From UBA2029 sp037447125 (GTDB lineage Bacteria > Chloroflexota > Anaerolineae > Aggregatilineales > Aggregatilineaceae): a DNA stretch of 21,750 nt. Under the pieces are notes generated by a model that saw nothing but the letters and a program-made list of their open reading frames with translations, had not been told where the DNA came from and made no database searches. This document shows, in pieces, positions 1-8,342 of this stretch (within the stretch, counting starts at the first letter, position 1; each line of letters starts with the position of its first letter). The DNA lies in the NCBI GenBank assembly GCA_037447125.1, contig JBBIHG010000064.1, positions 1 to 21,750 on the forward strand, written 5' to 3'. The translations under genes and the position numbers were made by a program.

Positions 1-14
1 CTCAGATTTCGGGT

Positions 15-20
15 TATAAT
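15..20 (+). promoter_or_regulatory. -10 box of the formate dehydrogenase operon promoter
   Basis: A perfect TATAAT lies at 15-20. The matching -35 would fall before the start of the window, so only half of the promoter is visible. Transcription would begin near base 27 and give a leader of about 185 nt before the first gene. No other promoter-like site is seen before the operon. Confidence 0.5.
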
Positions 21-39
21 GAGGCGGGTCTTTGCGGCA

Positions 40-144
40 GGCGACGGACTGCGGACAGGGATCGCCAGCCAGCCGTTTTGGGCGAGACGCCGAACCCGGC
101 GGCGGAGGGCCGGGCTGCTGCGCCAGACTGGGCGATGGCGCAGC
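40..144 (+). promoter_or_regulatory. GC-rich structured leader of the formate dehydrogenase operon
   Basis: Between the -10 box and the first ATG there is no convincing coding sequence, but several self-complementary segments are present. GGCGA 40-44 pairs with TCGCC 62-66, GGCG 81-84 with CGCC 88-91, CCCGGC 95-100 with GCCGGG 109-114, and a 9-bp stem joins 117-125 to 136-144 around a 10-nt loop. Such a leader could be a cis-regulatory RNA. Molybdenum-cofactor sensing is a natural idea for a molybdo/tungsto-enzyme operon, but I cannot match the known Moco motif by eye. GC-rich DNA also yields chance hairpins. Confidence 0.3.
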
Positions 145-212
145 TCGGACGGCGCAAGACGGGGAAGATCTGCTCCTGGAGATTATCCTGCTTAGCGATT
201 TAGGACTGCTCA

Positions 213-740
213 ATGACAATGAAAGATAAAGCCAACGGAAAGCCCGCTCAGGACGAGCGCTACAAGGCCATTGACCGCACCGTTAAGCGCTTCAACGGCC
301 GGCAGGATGCGCTGCTGGAAGTGCTGAATACCGCTCAGGAGGCGTTTGGCTACTTGCCAGAGGAGGTGCTGGGTTACGTGGCGCAGCAGCTTCGCATTCC
401 GCTGAGCCGCGTCTACGGTGTGGCCACGTTCTATCACATGTTCACCTTCGAGCCATTAGGCGAACACAACTGCATCGTCTGTGCGGGCACGGCCTGCCAT
501 GTCAAGGGGGCGGATCGCATCATCCAGACCCTAAGCGCATGGTTCAACATCCGGCCCGGCGCCACAACCCCTGATGGCCAATTCAGCCTGACGGTAACGC
601 GCTGCCTGGGCTGTTGTGGTCTGGCTCCGGTTATTGTCTTAGACGGCGAAGTGCACGGTAAGGAAACTTCCGAAGGCGTGCTCGCGCGAGTGCGCGAGAT
701 CGTTGCATCGGCAGAGGCTGTGCCACAGGGAGCACGCTGA
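213..740 (+). CDS. fdsG: NAD-dependent formate dehydrogenase gamma subunit (NuoE/FdsG-like)
   Basis: This 175-residue protein has the thioredoxin-like [2Fe-2S] fold of the NuoE/HoxE/FdsG family. The four expected ligands are visible as C90-x4-C95 (CAGTAC) and C131-x3-C135 (CLGCC). The helical N-terminal part, with the family segment GVATFYHMF at about 69-77, is typical of NuoE. The length matches the family, and the protein should be cytoplasmic. It would relay electrons between the flavin of the next subunit and the iron-sulfur chain of the complex. The start at 213 is supported by AGGA at 202-205, 7 nt upstream; an ATG two codons later (219) is an alternative. Its stop TGA abuts the ATG of the next gene without a gap, so the two are translationally coupled. 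Complex I genes other than E, F and the G-like alpha subunit are absent, which argues for formate dehydrogenase rather than respiratory complex I. Confidence 0.9.
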   Translation: MTMKDKANGKPAQDERYKAIDRTVKRFNGRQDALLEVLNTAQEAFGYLPEEVLGYVAQQLRIPLSRVYGVATFYHMFTFEPLGEHNCIVCAGTACHVKGADRIIQTLSAWFNIRPGATTPDGQFSLTVTRCLGCCGLAPVIVLDGEVHGKETSEGVLARVREIVASAEAVPQGAR

Positions 741-2480
741 ATGGACAATACACACCTCCAAATGCTGGCCCAGCAGGAACGGGCCAGACAGGAACAGTAC
801 CAGTGCCGGGTTTTCTGTTGCGCGAGCACCGCTTGTCTTTCAGCAGGGGCTGAACAAATCCTCAACGGCCTGCAACAAGCAGTAGCGGTGTTTCAGGGCG
901 ATGGTCACGAAACGGAGGTGGTCAAGACCGGCTGCATGGGCCTGTGCAGCCGAGGGCCGTTGGTGCGGGTGGAGACCAGGGGCGAGGCGCCCGTTCTGTA
1001 CGGGGATGTTTCCGCCGATATTGCGCAGCATATTGTGGCCCGGCATGTCACAAGGGCTGGCAGTGAGGAGATTTCTCCACCCCAGGGCGAAGAACGAGCG
1101 GTTGCTCCCCACGATTTTGTGCATCTGCGCGCAACGTTGCGCCGCGCTGCCCAGAAAAGAGACCTCGAACACCATCTCATTCCCCTGGACTCGCCCTTCT
1201 TCACCAAGCAGGTGCGAGTCGTAATGAGAGAAGCGGGCCACATCGACCCCGAGAAGTTGGAAGACTGCCTGGCACATGGCGGGTATCAGGCTTTGGCCAA
1301 AGTGCTCAGCGAGATGACGCCGGAGCAGGTATGCGATGAGATTCTGCGCAGCGGGCTGCGGGGGCGCGGGGGCGCGGGCTACCCCACGGGCCAGAAATGG
1401 CATTTTGCTCGCCAGCAGCAGGCTCCCCAGAAATATGTGATCGTCAATGGCGACGAAGGCGACCCCGGCGCGTATATGGATCGCACGGTGATGGAATACA
1501 ATCCGCACCGGGTGTTGGAGGGAATGATTATTGCCGCCTATGCCGCGGGAGCCAGTTATGGCTATCTGTATATCCGTGGCGAGTATACCATCGCTGTCCA
1601 GCGTATACGGCAAGCGATCCGGGCGGCGCGGCGGCGCGGCATCCTGGGCAAGTCGGTGCTGGGCACAGATTTCTGCTTCGACGCCGATGTGCGCATCGGA
1701 GCCGGGGCGTTCGTGTGTGGCGAAGAAACGGCGCTCATGCACTCCATCGAAGGGAAGCGAGGTGTGCCGCGCATCCGGCCTCCCTACCCCACGACGTCGG
1801 GCCTGTGGGGCGCGCCCACTGTGATCAACAACGTCGAAACCCTGGCCAACGTCCCCTCGATCATCCTCAAGGGGGCGGACTGGTTTGCCAGCCTGGGTAC
1901 CGAGCAGAGCAAGGGCACCAAGGTCTTCGCCTTGACTGGGCAACTGCGCTATACGGGATTGATCGAGGTGCCGATGGGCATCAGCCTGCGCGAGATCGTC
2001 TACGACATCGGCGGCGGCATCCCTGGCAACCGCGCCTTCAAGGCGGCACAGACCGGCGGGCCTAGCGGCGGCTGCATCCCGGCGGAGCACCTGGACACAC
2101 CGGTGGATTTTGAGAGCCTGACCGCGCTCGGCTCGATCATGGGATCGGGGGGCCTGGTGATCGTTGACGATACCACCCGCATGCCCGACTTCGCCCGCTT
2201 CTTCATTGACTTCTGTGTGGACGAGAGTTGCGGCAAGTGCGTGCCCTGCCGGGTGGGCACGGTGCAGATACGCTCCCTGCTGGACAAGATCATTAGCGGG
2301 AACGGCTCGCCGGAAGACCTGGACAAGCTGGAGAAGCTCTGCACGCTGGTCAAGACGACCAGCCTGTGCGGGCTGGGCATATCTGCCCCGAACCCGGTGA
2401 TGAGCACGCTGAAGTTTTTCCGCCACGAGTACGACTCTCTGGTCCAGCAGGACCAGGTCGCCGAGGCACACGCTCGCTGA
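741..2480 (+). CDS. fdsB: NAD-dependent formate dehydrogenase beta subunit (NuoF/FdsB-like, FMN and NADH binding)
   Basis: The 579-residue diaphorase subunit moves electrons between the iron-sulfur chain and NAD(H) through FMN. Residues about 20-105 form an N-terminal thioredoxin-like [2Fe-2S] domain with C27, C32, C65 and C69. The NuoF core follows: the glycine-rich flavin/NADH segment GLRGRGGAGYPTG at 205-217, NGDEGDPGAYMDR at 236-248, and GAFVCGEETAL at 322-332. The [4Fe-4S] ligands are C497, C500 and C503 (ESCGKCVPC) plus C543 (SLCGLG). The protein ends shortly after this and lacks the extra 2[4Fe-4S] ferredoxin tail found in several electron-bifurcating hydrogenase HydB subunits. The fused N-terminal domain is characteristic of FdsB and HoxF. 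The start is supported by AGGGAG at 727-732, 8 nt before the ATG, and the gene directly abuts its predecessor. The following alpha gene starts 35 bp downstream. Confidence 0.92.
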   Translation: MDNTHLQMLAQQERARQEQYQCRVFCCASTACLSAGAEQILNGLQQAVAVFQGDGHETEVVKTGCMGLCSRGPLVRVETRGEAPVLYGDVSADIAQHIVARHVTRAGSEEISPPQGEERAVAPHDFVHLRATLRRAAQKRDLEHHLIPLDSPFFTKQVRVVMREAGHIDPEKLEDCLAHGGYQALAKVLSEMTPEQVCDEILRSGLRGRGGAGYPTGQKWHFARQQQAPQKYVIVNGDEGDPGAYMDRTVMEYNPHRVLEGMIIAAYAAGASYGYLYIRGEYTIAVQRIRQAIRAARRRGILGKSVLGTDFCFDADVRIGAGAFVCGEETALMHSIEGKRGVPRIRPPYPTTSGLWGAPTVINNVETLANVPSIILKGADWFASLGTEQSKGTKVFALTGQLRYTGLIEVPMGISLREIVYDIGGGIPGNRAFKAAQTGGPSGGCIPAEHLDTPVDFESLTALGSIMGSGGLVIVDDTTRMPDFARFFIDFCVDESCGKCVPCRVGTVQIRSLLDKIISGNGSPEDLDKLEKLCTLVKTTSLCGLGISAPNPVMSTLKFFRHEYDSLVQQDQVAEAHAR

Positions 2481-2515
2481 CGGCATGGCTGTAACCATTG
2501 CGCTGAGGAGCCAAG

Positions 2516-5377
2516 ATGACGATCGAACTCATCATAGATGGCAAGACCATCCAGACTCATCCCGGCACGACCGTGCTGGAAGCGGCGTTGGCCCAGGGCA
2601 TTGACATCCCCCGCCTGTGCTACCACCCAGAACTGAGTGTTTCGGGCGGCTGCCGGCTGTGCGCGGTGGAGGTAGAGGGGCGGCACGACCCGATCCCTAG
2701 CTGCGGGTTGGAATGCGCTCCAGGCATGGTCGTCCATACGCGCACCCCGCGCCTGACCGATATACGCCGCGAGATCATTGACCTGTTTGTGTCCGACCAC
2801 CCGCTCGACTGCGTGATCTGCGACAAGGCAGGGAGCTGCGCGCTGCAGGAATACGCTTACGAATATGGGGTGGGCAAGACATCCTACAATCTGCAGATCT
2901 CGCGCTCGCTTTATCAAGACGACAATCCCTTCTTTGTGCGCGATCACAAGTACTGCATCCTGTGCAGTCGGTGCGTCCGCGTGTGCGAGGAGATCGTGGG
3001 TGCCAACGCCATCGAGATCGTTGGGCGCGGCTTCACCAGCCACGTGGCCACCCCCTTCGACGGCCCGATGATCGACTCGACGTGCGTCTTCTGCGGCAAC
3101 TGTGTGCAAGTCTGTCCCACCGCCGCGCTGATGCCGGTCTCGCGGCGAGGCAAGGGGCGCGAATGGGAGCTGGAGCGGGTCAAGACGATCTGCGGCTACT
3201 GCGGCGTCGGCTGCGAAATCGAGTACGCGCGGCGCGACGGGCAGATTCTCTACGCGCAGTCCACAGCGCAGGCAACGGTCAATGGCGAGTTTTTGTGCAC
3301 CAAAGGGCGCTATGGCTGGGACTTCGCCACCAGCCCTGACCGCCTGACGGCGCCGCTCATCCGTCGCGACCTGGCCTACGAACTGGGCCTGACCGATCAA
3401 CCCTGGCAAATGCCCGACGAGTCGCCGCTGGACGCGGTCAAGCCCAGGATTGAGGAGCGCTTCGTGGCGGTGGATTGGGACACTGCCCTGGAGGTGGTGA
3501 CCGACCGGCTGGCTGGTGTCGTCCAGAACTACGGGCCGGATGCCGTGATGGGCCTGGCCTCGGCGCGCTGCACCAACGAAGACAACTATCTATTCCAGAA
3601 ATTCATCCGCGCCGGCGTGGGCACCAGCAACATAGACCATTGCGCCCGCCTTTGACACAGCTCAACCGTTGCAGGCCTCGTGCAGGCCTTCGGCAGTGGC
3701 GCAATGACCAACTCGATCCGCGAGATTCGCGACGCGGATTGCGTGCTCATCACCGGCTCCAACACGGCTGAAGCGCATCCGGTGATCAGCTATGAAGTGA
3801 TTCGCGCGGCGCGGCGCGGCGCACACCTGATCATCATTGATCCGCGCCGCATCCCACTGGCTGAACACGCGACGCTCTTCCTGCAGGTTAAGCCAGGCAC
3901 CGACGTGTACGTGTTCCTGGCCATGATGCACGTCATCACCCGCGAAGGCTGGCAGGCCCACGCCTTCATTGCCGAGCGCACCGAAGGGTACCGCGAGTTC
4001 AGCGCGACCCTGGAGTCCTACACGCCAGAACGCGCTTCGCTGCTCTCTGGCGTGCCCGTCGAGCAGATCGAAGAGGCGGCGCGGCTCTATGCCTGGGGCG
4101 AGCGGGCCGGGGGCACATCGATCTTTGCTGGCGACAGCGAGCGCGGGCACAGCACGCTCCTCTACGCGATGGGCATCACCCAGCGCAGCAGCGGCACCGA
4201 CATCGTCAAGACGCTGGCCAATCTGGCCATGCTGTGCGGGCAGATCGGCAAGCCATCCACTGGCGTCAATCCGCTGCGCGGGCAATCCAACGTGCAGGGG
4301 GCGTGCGACATGGGCTGCCTGGTGAACGTGTTCCCCGGCTACCAGGGCGTGACCGACGCGGAAAAGCGCGACGCGCTGGCCGCTGCCTGGGGTGCGGACT
4401 CGTTGCCGGGCACAGTCGGGCTGACTATCGTGGAAGCCACCCGCGCCGCTCACGAGGGGAAGGTGCGCGCCCTGTATGTGATGGGCGAAAACCCGATGAT
4501 GTCTGACCCGAATACCAGCCATGTCGAGGGGGCGCTGCGCAAGATCGATCTGCTGGTCGTGCAAGACATCTTCCCTAGCGAGACGGCCCAACTGGCCCAT
4601 GTGATCCTGCCCGCCGCGTCCTGGCTGGAGAAGGATGGCACCTTCGTCAACACCGAGAGGCGCGTCCGGCTGATCCGGCCTGTGCTGGGCGCGCCTGGCC
4701 AGGCGCGCCCAGACTGGCGGATCATCGGCGAGATCGCCACCCGCTTCGACGCCAAGATGGCGCGCGAGCGCGCGGCGGACTACTGGAGCTACCCGTCGGC
4801 GGAGGCCATCTTCGACGAAATAGCGCGTGTCACGCCTATCTATCGGGGCATGAGCTATGCCCGGCTGGCCGGCCAGGGCTTGCAGTGGCCCTGCCCCGAT
4901 GCGACGCACCCTGGCACGCCCATCCTGCACACCGGGAAGTTCTCGCGCGGGCTGGGCAAATTCCACGCCATCCAGGCCAGCGACCCTGCTGAGTTGCCCG
5001 ACGAAGAATACCCGCTGATCCTGAGCACCGGGCGCATGCTTTATCACTACCACTCCGGGACGATGACCCGTCGCAGCGGACCGCTGGCCTGGCGCGAGCC
5101 GCGCGGCTATGTGGAGGTGAACCCCGCCGACGCAGCGGCTATTGACCTGCAGGATAACTTCGCCGTGGTCGTCAAGAGCCGGCGGGGGACGGTGCGCACG
5201 CGGGCCAGGATCAGCGATCGCGTGCCGCCGGGGACGGTCTTCCTGGCCTTCCACTGGCGCGAGGCGCCCGCCAACCTGCTGACCCATGACTTCGCGCTGG
5301 ACCCTGTCTCCAAGATTCCGGAGTTCAAGGTCTGCGCCGTGCGGCTGGAGAACCCGCGCGCGCGGCGCTCCGGATAG
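2516..5377 (+). CDS. fdsA: selenocysteine-containing formate dehydrogenase alpha subunit
   Basis: Catalytic subunit of the complex (FdsA/FdhF type), oxidising formate to CO2 or the reverse at a bis-molybdopterin Mo/W centre. I read one 953-residue protein through an in-frame TGA at 3653-3655 as Sec380. The NuoG-like N-terminus has a [2Fe-2S] cluster (C35, C46, C49, C63), the His-Cys [4Fe-4S] motif (H95, C99, C102, C108), two ferredoxin clusters (C147, C150, C153, C157 and C190, C193, C196, C200), then the MopB cluster (C226, C229, C233, C261). The text on both sides of the TGA is continuous: DHCARL-U-HSSTVAGL, where the family has Cys or Sec followed by the conserved His. Both halves are in the same frame, and both neighbouring genes stop at TGA, so the codon is not globally reassigned. 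SD GAGGAG at 2505-2510, 5 nt from ATG. No FdhD/FdsC chaperone or selenocysteine machinery gene (selA, selB, selC) lies in the window. A simple nonsense mutation is the alternative. Confidence 0.92.
3653..3655 (+). other. UGA selenocysteine codon (Sec380)
   Basis: The TGA sits between the codons for DHCARL and HSSTVAGL, which is the exact active-site position where formate dehydrogenases carry the metal-ligating Cys or Sec. Homology to the family continues uninterrupted in the same frame for about 570 codons after it. A random stop or frameshift would be very unlikely to hit this one residue. Confidence 0.93.
3656..3693 (+). promoter_or_regulatory. bacterial SECIS element
   Basis: The bases directly after the UGA resemble the E. 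coli fdhF SECIS: both contain GTTGCAGG followed by a C/T-rich loop at a similar distance from the UGA. One fold pairs TTGCA 3669-3673 with TGCAG 3681-3685 (one G-U) around loop GGCCTCG. A competing fold pairs GGCCT 3674-3678 with AGGCC 3684-3688. The first places the apical loop about 19 nt after the UGA, within the range expected for SelB recruitment. Which fold is used cannot be decided by eye. Confidence 0.7.
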
Positions 5378-5427
5378 CCAGATGAGGCGAAGGGCAGGCC
5401 GCTAGACGGCCATCAGCCACACAAGAG

Positions 5428-5455
5428 ACGGGGCAGGTCGGCCGGCCTGCCCCGT
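5428..5455 (+). terminator. hairpin after the formate dehydrogenase operon
   Basis: ACGGGGCAGG 5428-5437 and CCTGCCCCGT 5446-5455 form a perfect 10-bp stem with an 8-nt GC-rich loop, 50 bp after the alpha-subunit stop. A smaller hairpin (GGCCG 5397-5401 with CGGCC 5407-5411) lies just before it. There is no following U-tract, so it may be a weak intrinsic terminator or an mRNA 3'-end stabiliser. The rest of the 376-bp gap (5378-5753) holds the repeat unit described at 5656-5730 and nothing coding that I can support. Confidence 0.5.
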
Positions 5456-5650
5456 TGCGCGCAAGGCCGCCAACCTGAGCGGACCCATGCGATCTGCTGC
5501 AAGATGATCGTCCTCTGCCGCTGGGGTTGCGTGCTTCAGCGGCTTCAGCGCGTCGCATCGCGTGTTTCTTCCCTCGCCACACGACCCAAAGAGCGCATAG
5601 GCCTCTCCTGGCAGCGAAGGTGACTGTCCCCTGACGGTTTTGGGGCGGAC

Positions 5651-5679
5651 TTGTGTGCGCAGGGGGTCTGTGCCAGAAT
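5651..5679 (+). promoter_or_regulatory. weak candidate promoter for the polysaccharide genes
   Basis: TTGTGT at 5651-5656 and CAGAAT at 5674-5679 are 17 bp apart, with the right spacing but mediocre sequence match. The -10 half overlaps the left arm of an inverted repeat (5674-5706), so a protein or RNA structure there could affect initiation. It is the only reasonable candidate before the gene that starts at 5754. Confidence 0.25.
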
Positions 5680-5730
5680 GCAGCGGAGGGACCCGCTGGC
5701 ATTCTGCGCGCAGGGTCTCTGATGCAGCGG
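5656..5730 (+). repeat. nested direct and inverted repeat upstream of the Wzy-like gene
   Basis: Two imperfect direct copies are present, 5656-5686 and 5705-5730. Both begin TGCGC, share an AGGG(GG)TCT block and end in ATGCAGCGG. Between and across them lies an inverted repeat: CAGAATGC 5674-5681 pairs with GCATTCTG 5699-5706, and AGCGG 5682-5686 with CCGCT 5693-5697, leaving one bulged G and a 6-nt loop (13 bp in total). It ends 23 bp before the start codon at 5754, so it is either an operator or a 5'-UTR hairpin. Confidence 0.55.
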
Positions 5731-5753
5731 CTCACCGTTGGCCGGGCAGGCGC

Positions 5754-8300
5754 ATGACCGTATCTCGACACGCACTCCGCCTCTTGACGATCCTCTTCGT
5801 CGTCTATGCCTCGCTGGTTGGGGGCATCGCCGAGCATATTCCCATCATGAAGATTGTCCACCAGGTGGGCGTCACCGTCCTGCTCGGCATGTGGCTGGCG
5901 CTCCTATGGCGCAGGCGGCGCCCGTTCCCGGCAACGCCCTTCGACTGGCCCCTGTGGCTGGCGGGTGTGGGCTGGCTTGTGACCGCTGTTGCCTCCCGCG
6001 ATCCGCGCGTCAGCCTGGAATTCACCTGGCCGATTTTCGTGCACATCCTGCTGCTGTACCTGTTCGTCGATCTCATGCGCCGGGGCCGGGCGCGCTGGCT
6101 GCTGGAAGGGTTGTTCTTCGCCAGCGCGATGGTCGTGCTGGTGAGCCTGATCGAGGTGATCTCCTGGTACTTCGGCCTGCAATTGTTCCCTCAGCTTCAC
6201 TTCGAAGAAAGCTGGCCGGCGCTCTTTGGTCTCTCGTTGCCGCCGCAGATCAGGCCGATCATCCTGGCCCTGGGCCACAAGAACGCCATCGGCGCCCACT
6301 GCGTGCTGATGATCCCCATCGCGCTTGGGTGGGCCAGTGCAGCGAGTCGCCGTGATCTTCGCTGGGCGCTGCGTATCCTGGCTGCCGGTCTCGCGGGCAC
6401 CCTGGTGCTGTCACAATCGCGCGGGGCCTACCTGGGACTCGTGACTATCGTGGGCCTGAGCGCGCTCTTCGGGCTGCTGCGCCCGGAGGTTCGGCAACGC
6501 TTTCCAGCGTCGGTGCGGGCGGCCCTGAGTCCCGCCGCCTTACTTGCCCTCACGGTTCTGGTTGGAATCCTGGCGATTGTGTTCGTCTTCTGGTTCACGC
6601 TGGAACGCGCCACGCCCGAAGGGGACGACATCGCGCGCCTGGACATGTGGATGAGCGCCATCGAGATGTTCCAGGAGCGGCCGCTGCTCGGTGTGGGAAC
6701 CTACCAGTACGGATCGCTCCGGCTGGAGTATCCGCACTGGGATGGCTCGCCCGGGATGATCTCGCTGCGCACCGCCCACAACGTGGTTCTGAACGTCGCC
6801 GCCGAGGGCGGGATCGTGCTGTTGACGCTGCTCACCTGGCTGGCGGTCCGCTTTGGGCGGGTGTGGTGGGTGGCCTGGCGGGGGGCGGCGCCGCGCGGTC
6901 GCCATGAGCTAGAAGGCATCCTGATCGCCCTGGTCGCCTTCGGCGCGCACAACATGGTAGACACCTTCCTGGCCACCCAGTTGCTGCTGCCGGTCCTGAT
7001 CATGGTCGCTTACGTGGCATACCGCTATCCGCCGCAGGCGCAAGACAGGCGGGTATCTCTGCCGCTGGGTCTGCGGCGCCGCATGCCGGTGATCGTGGCG
7101 GCGTCGTTGCTCGTGGCGCAGGGAGTGTTCGTCCCGCTGCACGGGGGGGCGCTGGCGCACCAGCAAGCCCTGGCCTTGCTCAGCGCCGGAAAGCTGGATG
7201 AGGCGCTGGAGAGCGCGCGCGCTGCGCAGCAGGCCGACCCCTGGCTGCGCGTTTACCAACTGCAGGAAGCCAACATCCTGGGCCGGCTGGCCTACGAAGA
7301 CCCCGCGGGCTACCTGCCTGCGGCTATTGCCGCGCACGAGCGCGGCCTGGCGCTGACGCCGTCCTGGCACCTGGGCTGGCACAACCTGGCGGCTCTGTAT
7401 GCGCAGGCGGGGCGTTACGAGGACGCGATTCAGGCCGAGCGGACGGCCATCGCGTGGTATCCCATGCCCCCTGGCTATCACCTCAAGCTGGGCGAGTATT
7501 ACGAGAGCGTCAGGCGCATGGATGAGGCGCGCCAGGCGTACTATGAAGCATTGCGGCTGCATCCGCCTCTTGCTGGCTCGGCTTTCTGGTCAGACCCTGG
7601 CCGGCCGCTGCGCCCCGCGATTCTGGCGGGGGCCGTGACGTTCTTCTCCGACAGGCCGGAGCTGGCCCTCGACCTGGCCATGTATGCGGGCGACCGCGAA
7701 CGGGCCATCCTGCTGGCGCGGGACAATGGCTCGCCGGAACTCTGGATGAGGGCGGACTTTCTGCTCCCGCAGGCAGAGGACGCGCGCTGCGAGGCGTGCT
7801 ACTTCCTCGCGGTCAAGTACGCCAGGCGGCCCGACGTCAGGCGGTATCTGCTGCAGGCGGAGCGCCTGCTGCAGGACTCCAGTTACGTGTCGCCGGATGG
7901 GCTGACCGCCGGGCAGGCCGCCGGCGCCGCCTGGTTCCTCAGCGATGGTACGGCGCCCTGGGCGTGGTATGTGCGCGCGCGCCTGGCCGAGCGCGAGGGG
8001 GCCAGTGAAGAGGAGGTTGATGCGCTGCTGGCGCGATCTACCCAACTCACATCGAATGACGATCATCTGTGGTTCGCCCGCACTGTCTATGGTGTCAGCG
8101 CGGCCCTGGAGGCCCTGCCGCAGGCCCGCACGCCTGTGCAAAGTCCCCTGGATTACCAGCCCTGGCTGGAGCTGGCACAGAGAGAGGAACAACGGGGCAA
8201 CTGGGACGCTGCGCGCCTGATCTACGAGCGCATCATAGACCATGATCCTTACGCATGGCCAGTGATGGCGCTGCTCGAAGCGTTGCCCACGGTGGAGTAG
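5754..8300 (+). CDS. O-antigen ligase/polymerase (Wzy_C family) with C-terminal TPR-like repeats
   Basis: The predicted protein has 848 residues. Residues about 8-465 carry roughly twelve hydrophobic membrane segments. The Wzy_C signature is LSQSRGAYLGL at 219-229, and a large external loop follows (about 283-340). A second conserved patch is AHNVVLNVAAEGG at 341-353. Residues about 466-605 look like TPR repeats (for example LLSAGKLDEALESARAAQQ and YAQAGRYEDAIQAERTAI), and the remainder is an alpha-helical tail. Such proteins polymerise or ligate polysaccharide units at the outer face of the membrane; the soluble repeat domain may recruit partners. I chose the ATG at 5754 because the first hydrophobic segment starts right after it. 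The in-frame extension back to 5640 is arginine-rich, not protein-like, and overlaps the repeat. A glycosyltransferase gene follows after 83 bp. WaaL-type ligase, Wzy polymerase and protein O-oligosaccharyltransferase cannot be separated by eye. Confidence 0.82.
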   Translation: MTVSRHALRLLTILFVVYASLVGGIAEHIPIMKIVHQVGVTVLLGMWLALLWRRRRPFPATPFDWPLWLAGVGWLVTAVASRDPRVSLEFTWPIFVHILLLYLFVDLMRRGRARWLLEGLFFASAMVVLVSLIEVISWYFGLQLFPQLHFEESWPALFGLSLPPQIRPIILALGHKNAIGAHCVLMIPIALGWASAASRRDLRWALRILAAGLAGTLVLSQSRGAYLGLVTIVGLSALFGLLRPEVRQRFPASVRAALSPAALLALTVLVGILAIVFVFWFTLERATPEGDDIARLDMWMSAIEMFQERPLLGVGTYQYGSLRLEYPHWDGSPGMISLRTAHNVVLNVAAEGGIVLLTLLTWLAVRFGRVWWVAWRGAAPRGRHELEGILIALVAFGAHNMVDTFLATQLLLPVLIMVAYVAYRYPPQAQDRRVSLPLGLRRRMPVIVAASLLVAQGVFVPLHGGALAHQQALALLSAGKLDEALESARAAQQADPWLRVYQLQEANILGRLAYEDPAGYLPAAIAAHERGLALTPSWHLGWHNLAALYAQAGRYEDAIQAERTAIAWYPMPPGYHLKLGEYYESVRRMDEARQAYYEALRLHPPLAGSAFWSDPGRPLRPAILAGAVTFFSDRPELALDLAMYAGDRERAILLARDNGSPELWMRADFLLPQAEDARCEACYFLAVKYARRPDVRRYLLQAERLLQDSSYVSPDGLTAGQAAGAAWFLSDGTAPWAWYVRARLAEREGASEEEVDALLARSTQLTSNDDHLWFARTVYGVSAALEALPQARTPVQSPLDYQPWLELAQREEQRGNWDAARLIYERIIDHDPYAWPVMALLEALPTVE

Positions 8301-8342
8301 AGCGTTTTTCGGACTATCTTCACAACTGCCGATTGCAGATCT

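Noticed and set aside
21..212. Known Moco riboswitch or tRNA-Sec upstream of the formate dehydrogenase operon
   Set aside because: Hairpins are present, but I could not match the conserved Moco-motif bases, and there is no tRNA-like acceptor/T-arm or CCA end.
32..229. 65-residue open frame before the formate dehydrogenase genes
   Set aside because: The translation is Gly/Arg-rich and resembles no protein; it overlaps the leader hairpins and has no SD.
840..5287. Long open frames on the minus strand opposite the formate dehydrogenase genes (for example 840-2498, 2000-3409, 3662-5287)
   Set aside because: They are antisense to proteins with unambiguous motifs, have compositions rich in Arg, His and Pro, and show no recognisable domain. 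High GC at the third codon position produces such shadows.
3656..5377. A separate 565-residue molybdopterin oxidoreductase gene starting at GTG 3680, with the upstream part a truncated gene
   Set aside because: Both parts share one frame, the junction falls on the active-site Cys/Sec position, and GTG 3680 encodes a conserved Val inside the VAGLVQAFG segment with no proper SD. Selenocysteine insertion explains all of this.
2516..5377. Reassignment of TGA as an ordinary sense codon in this organism
   Set aside because: Several neighbouring genes (stops at 738-740, 2478-2480, 9785-9787, 14689-14691) end at TGA with family-appropriate lengths.
5640..5753. Longer N-terminus for the Wzy-like protein
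   Set aside because: The extra 38 residues are Arg-rich and encoded by the repeat unit; the membrane protein begins naturally at 5754.
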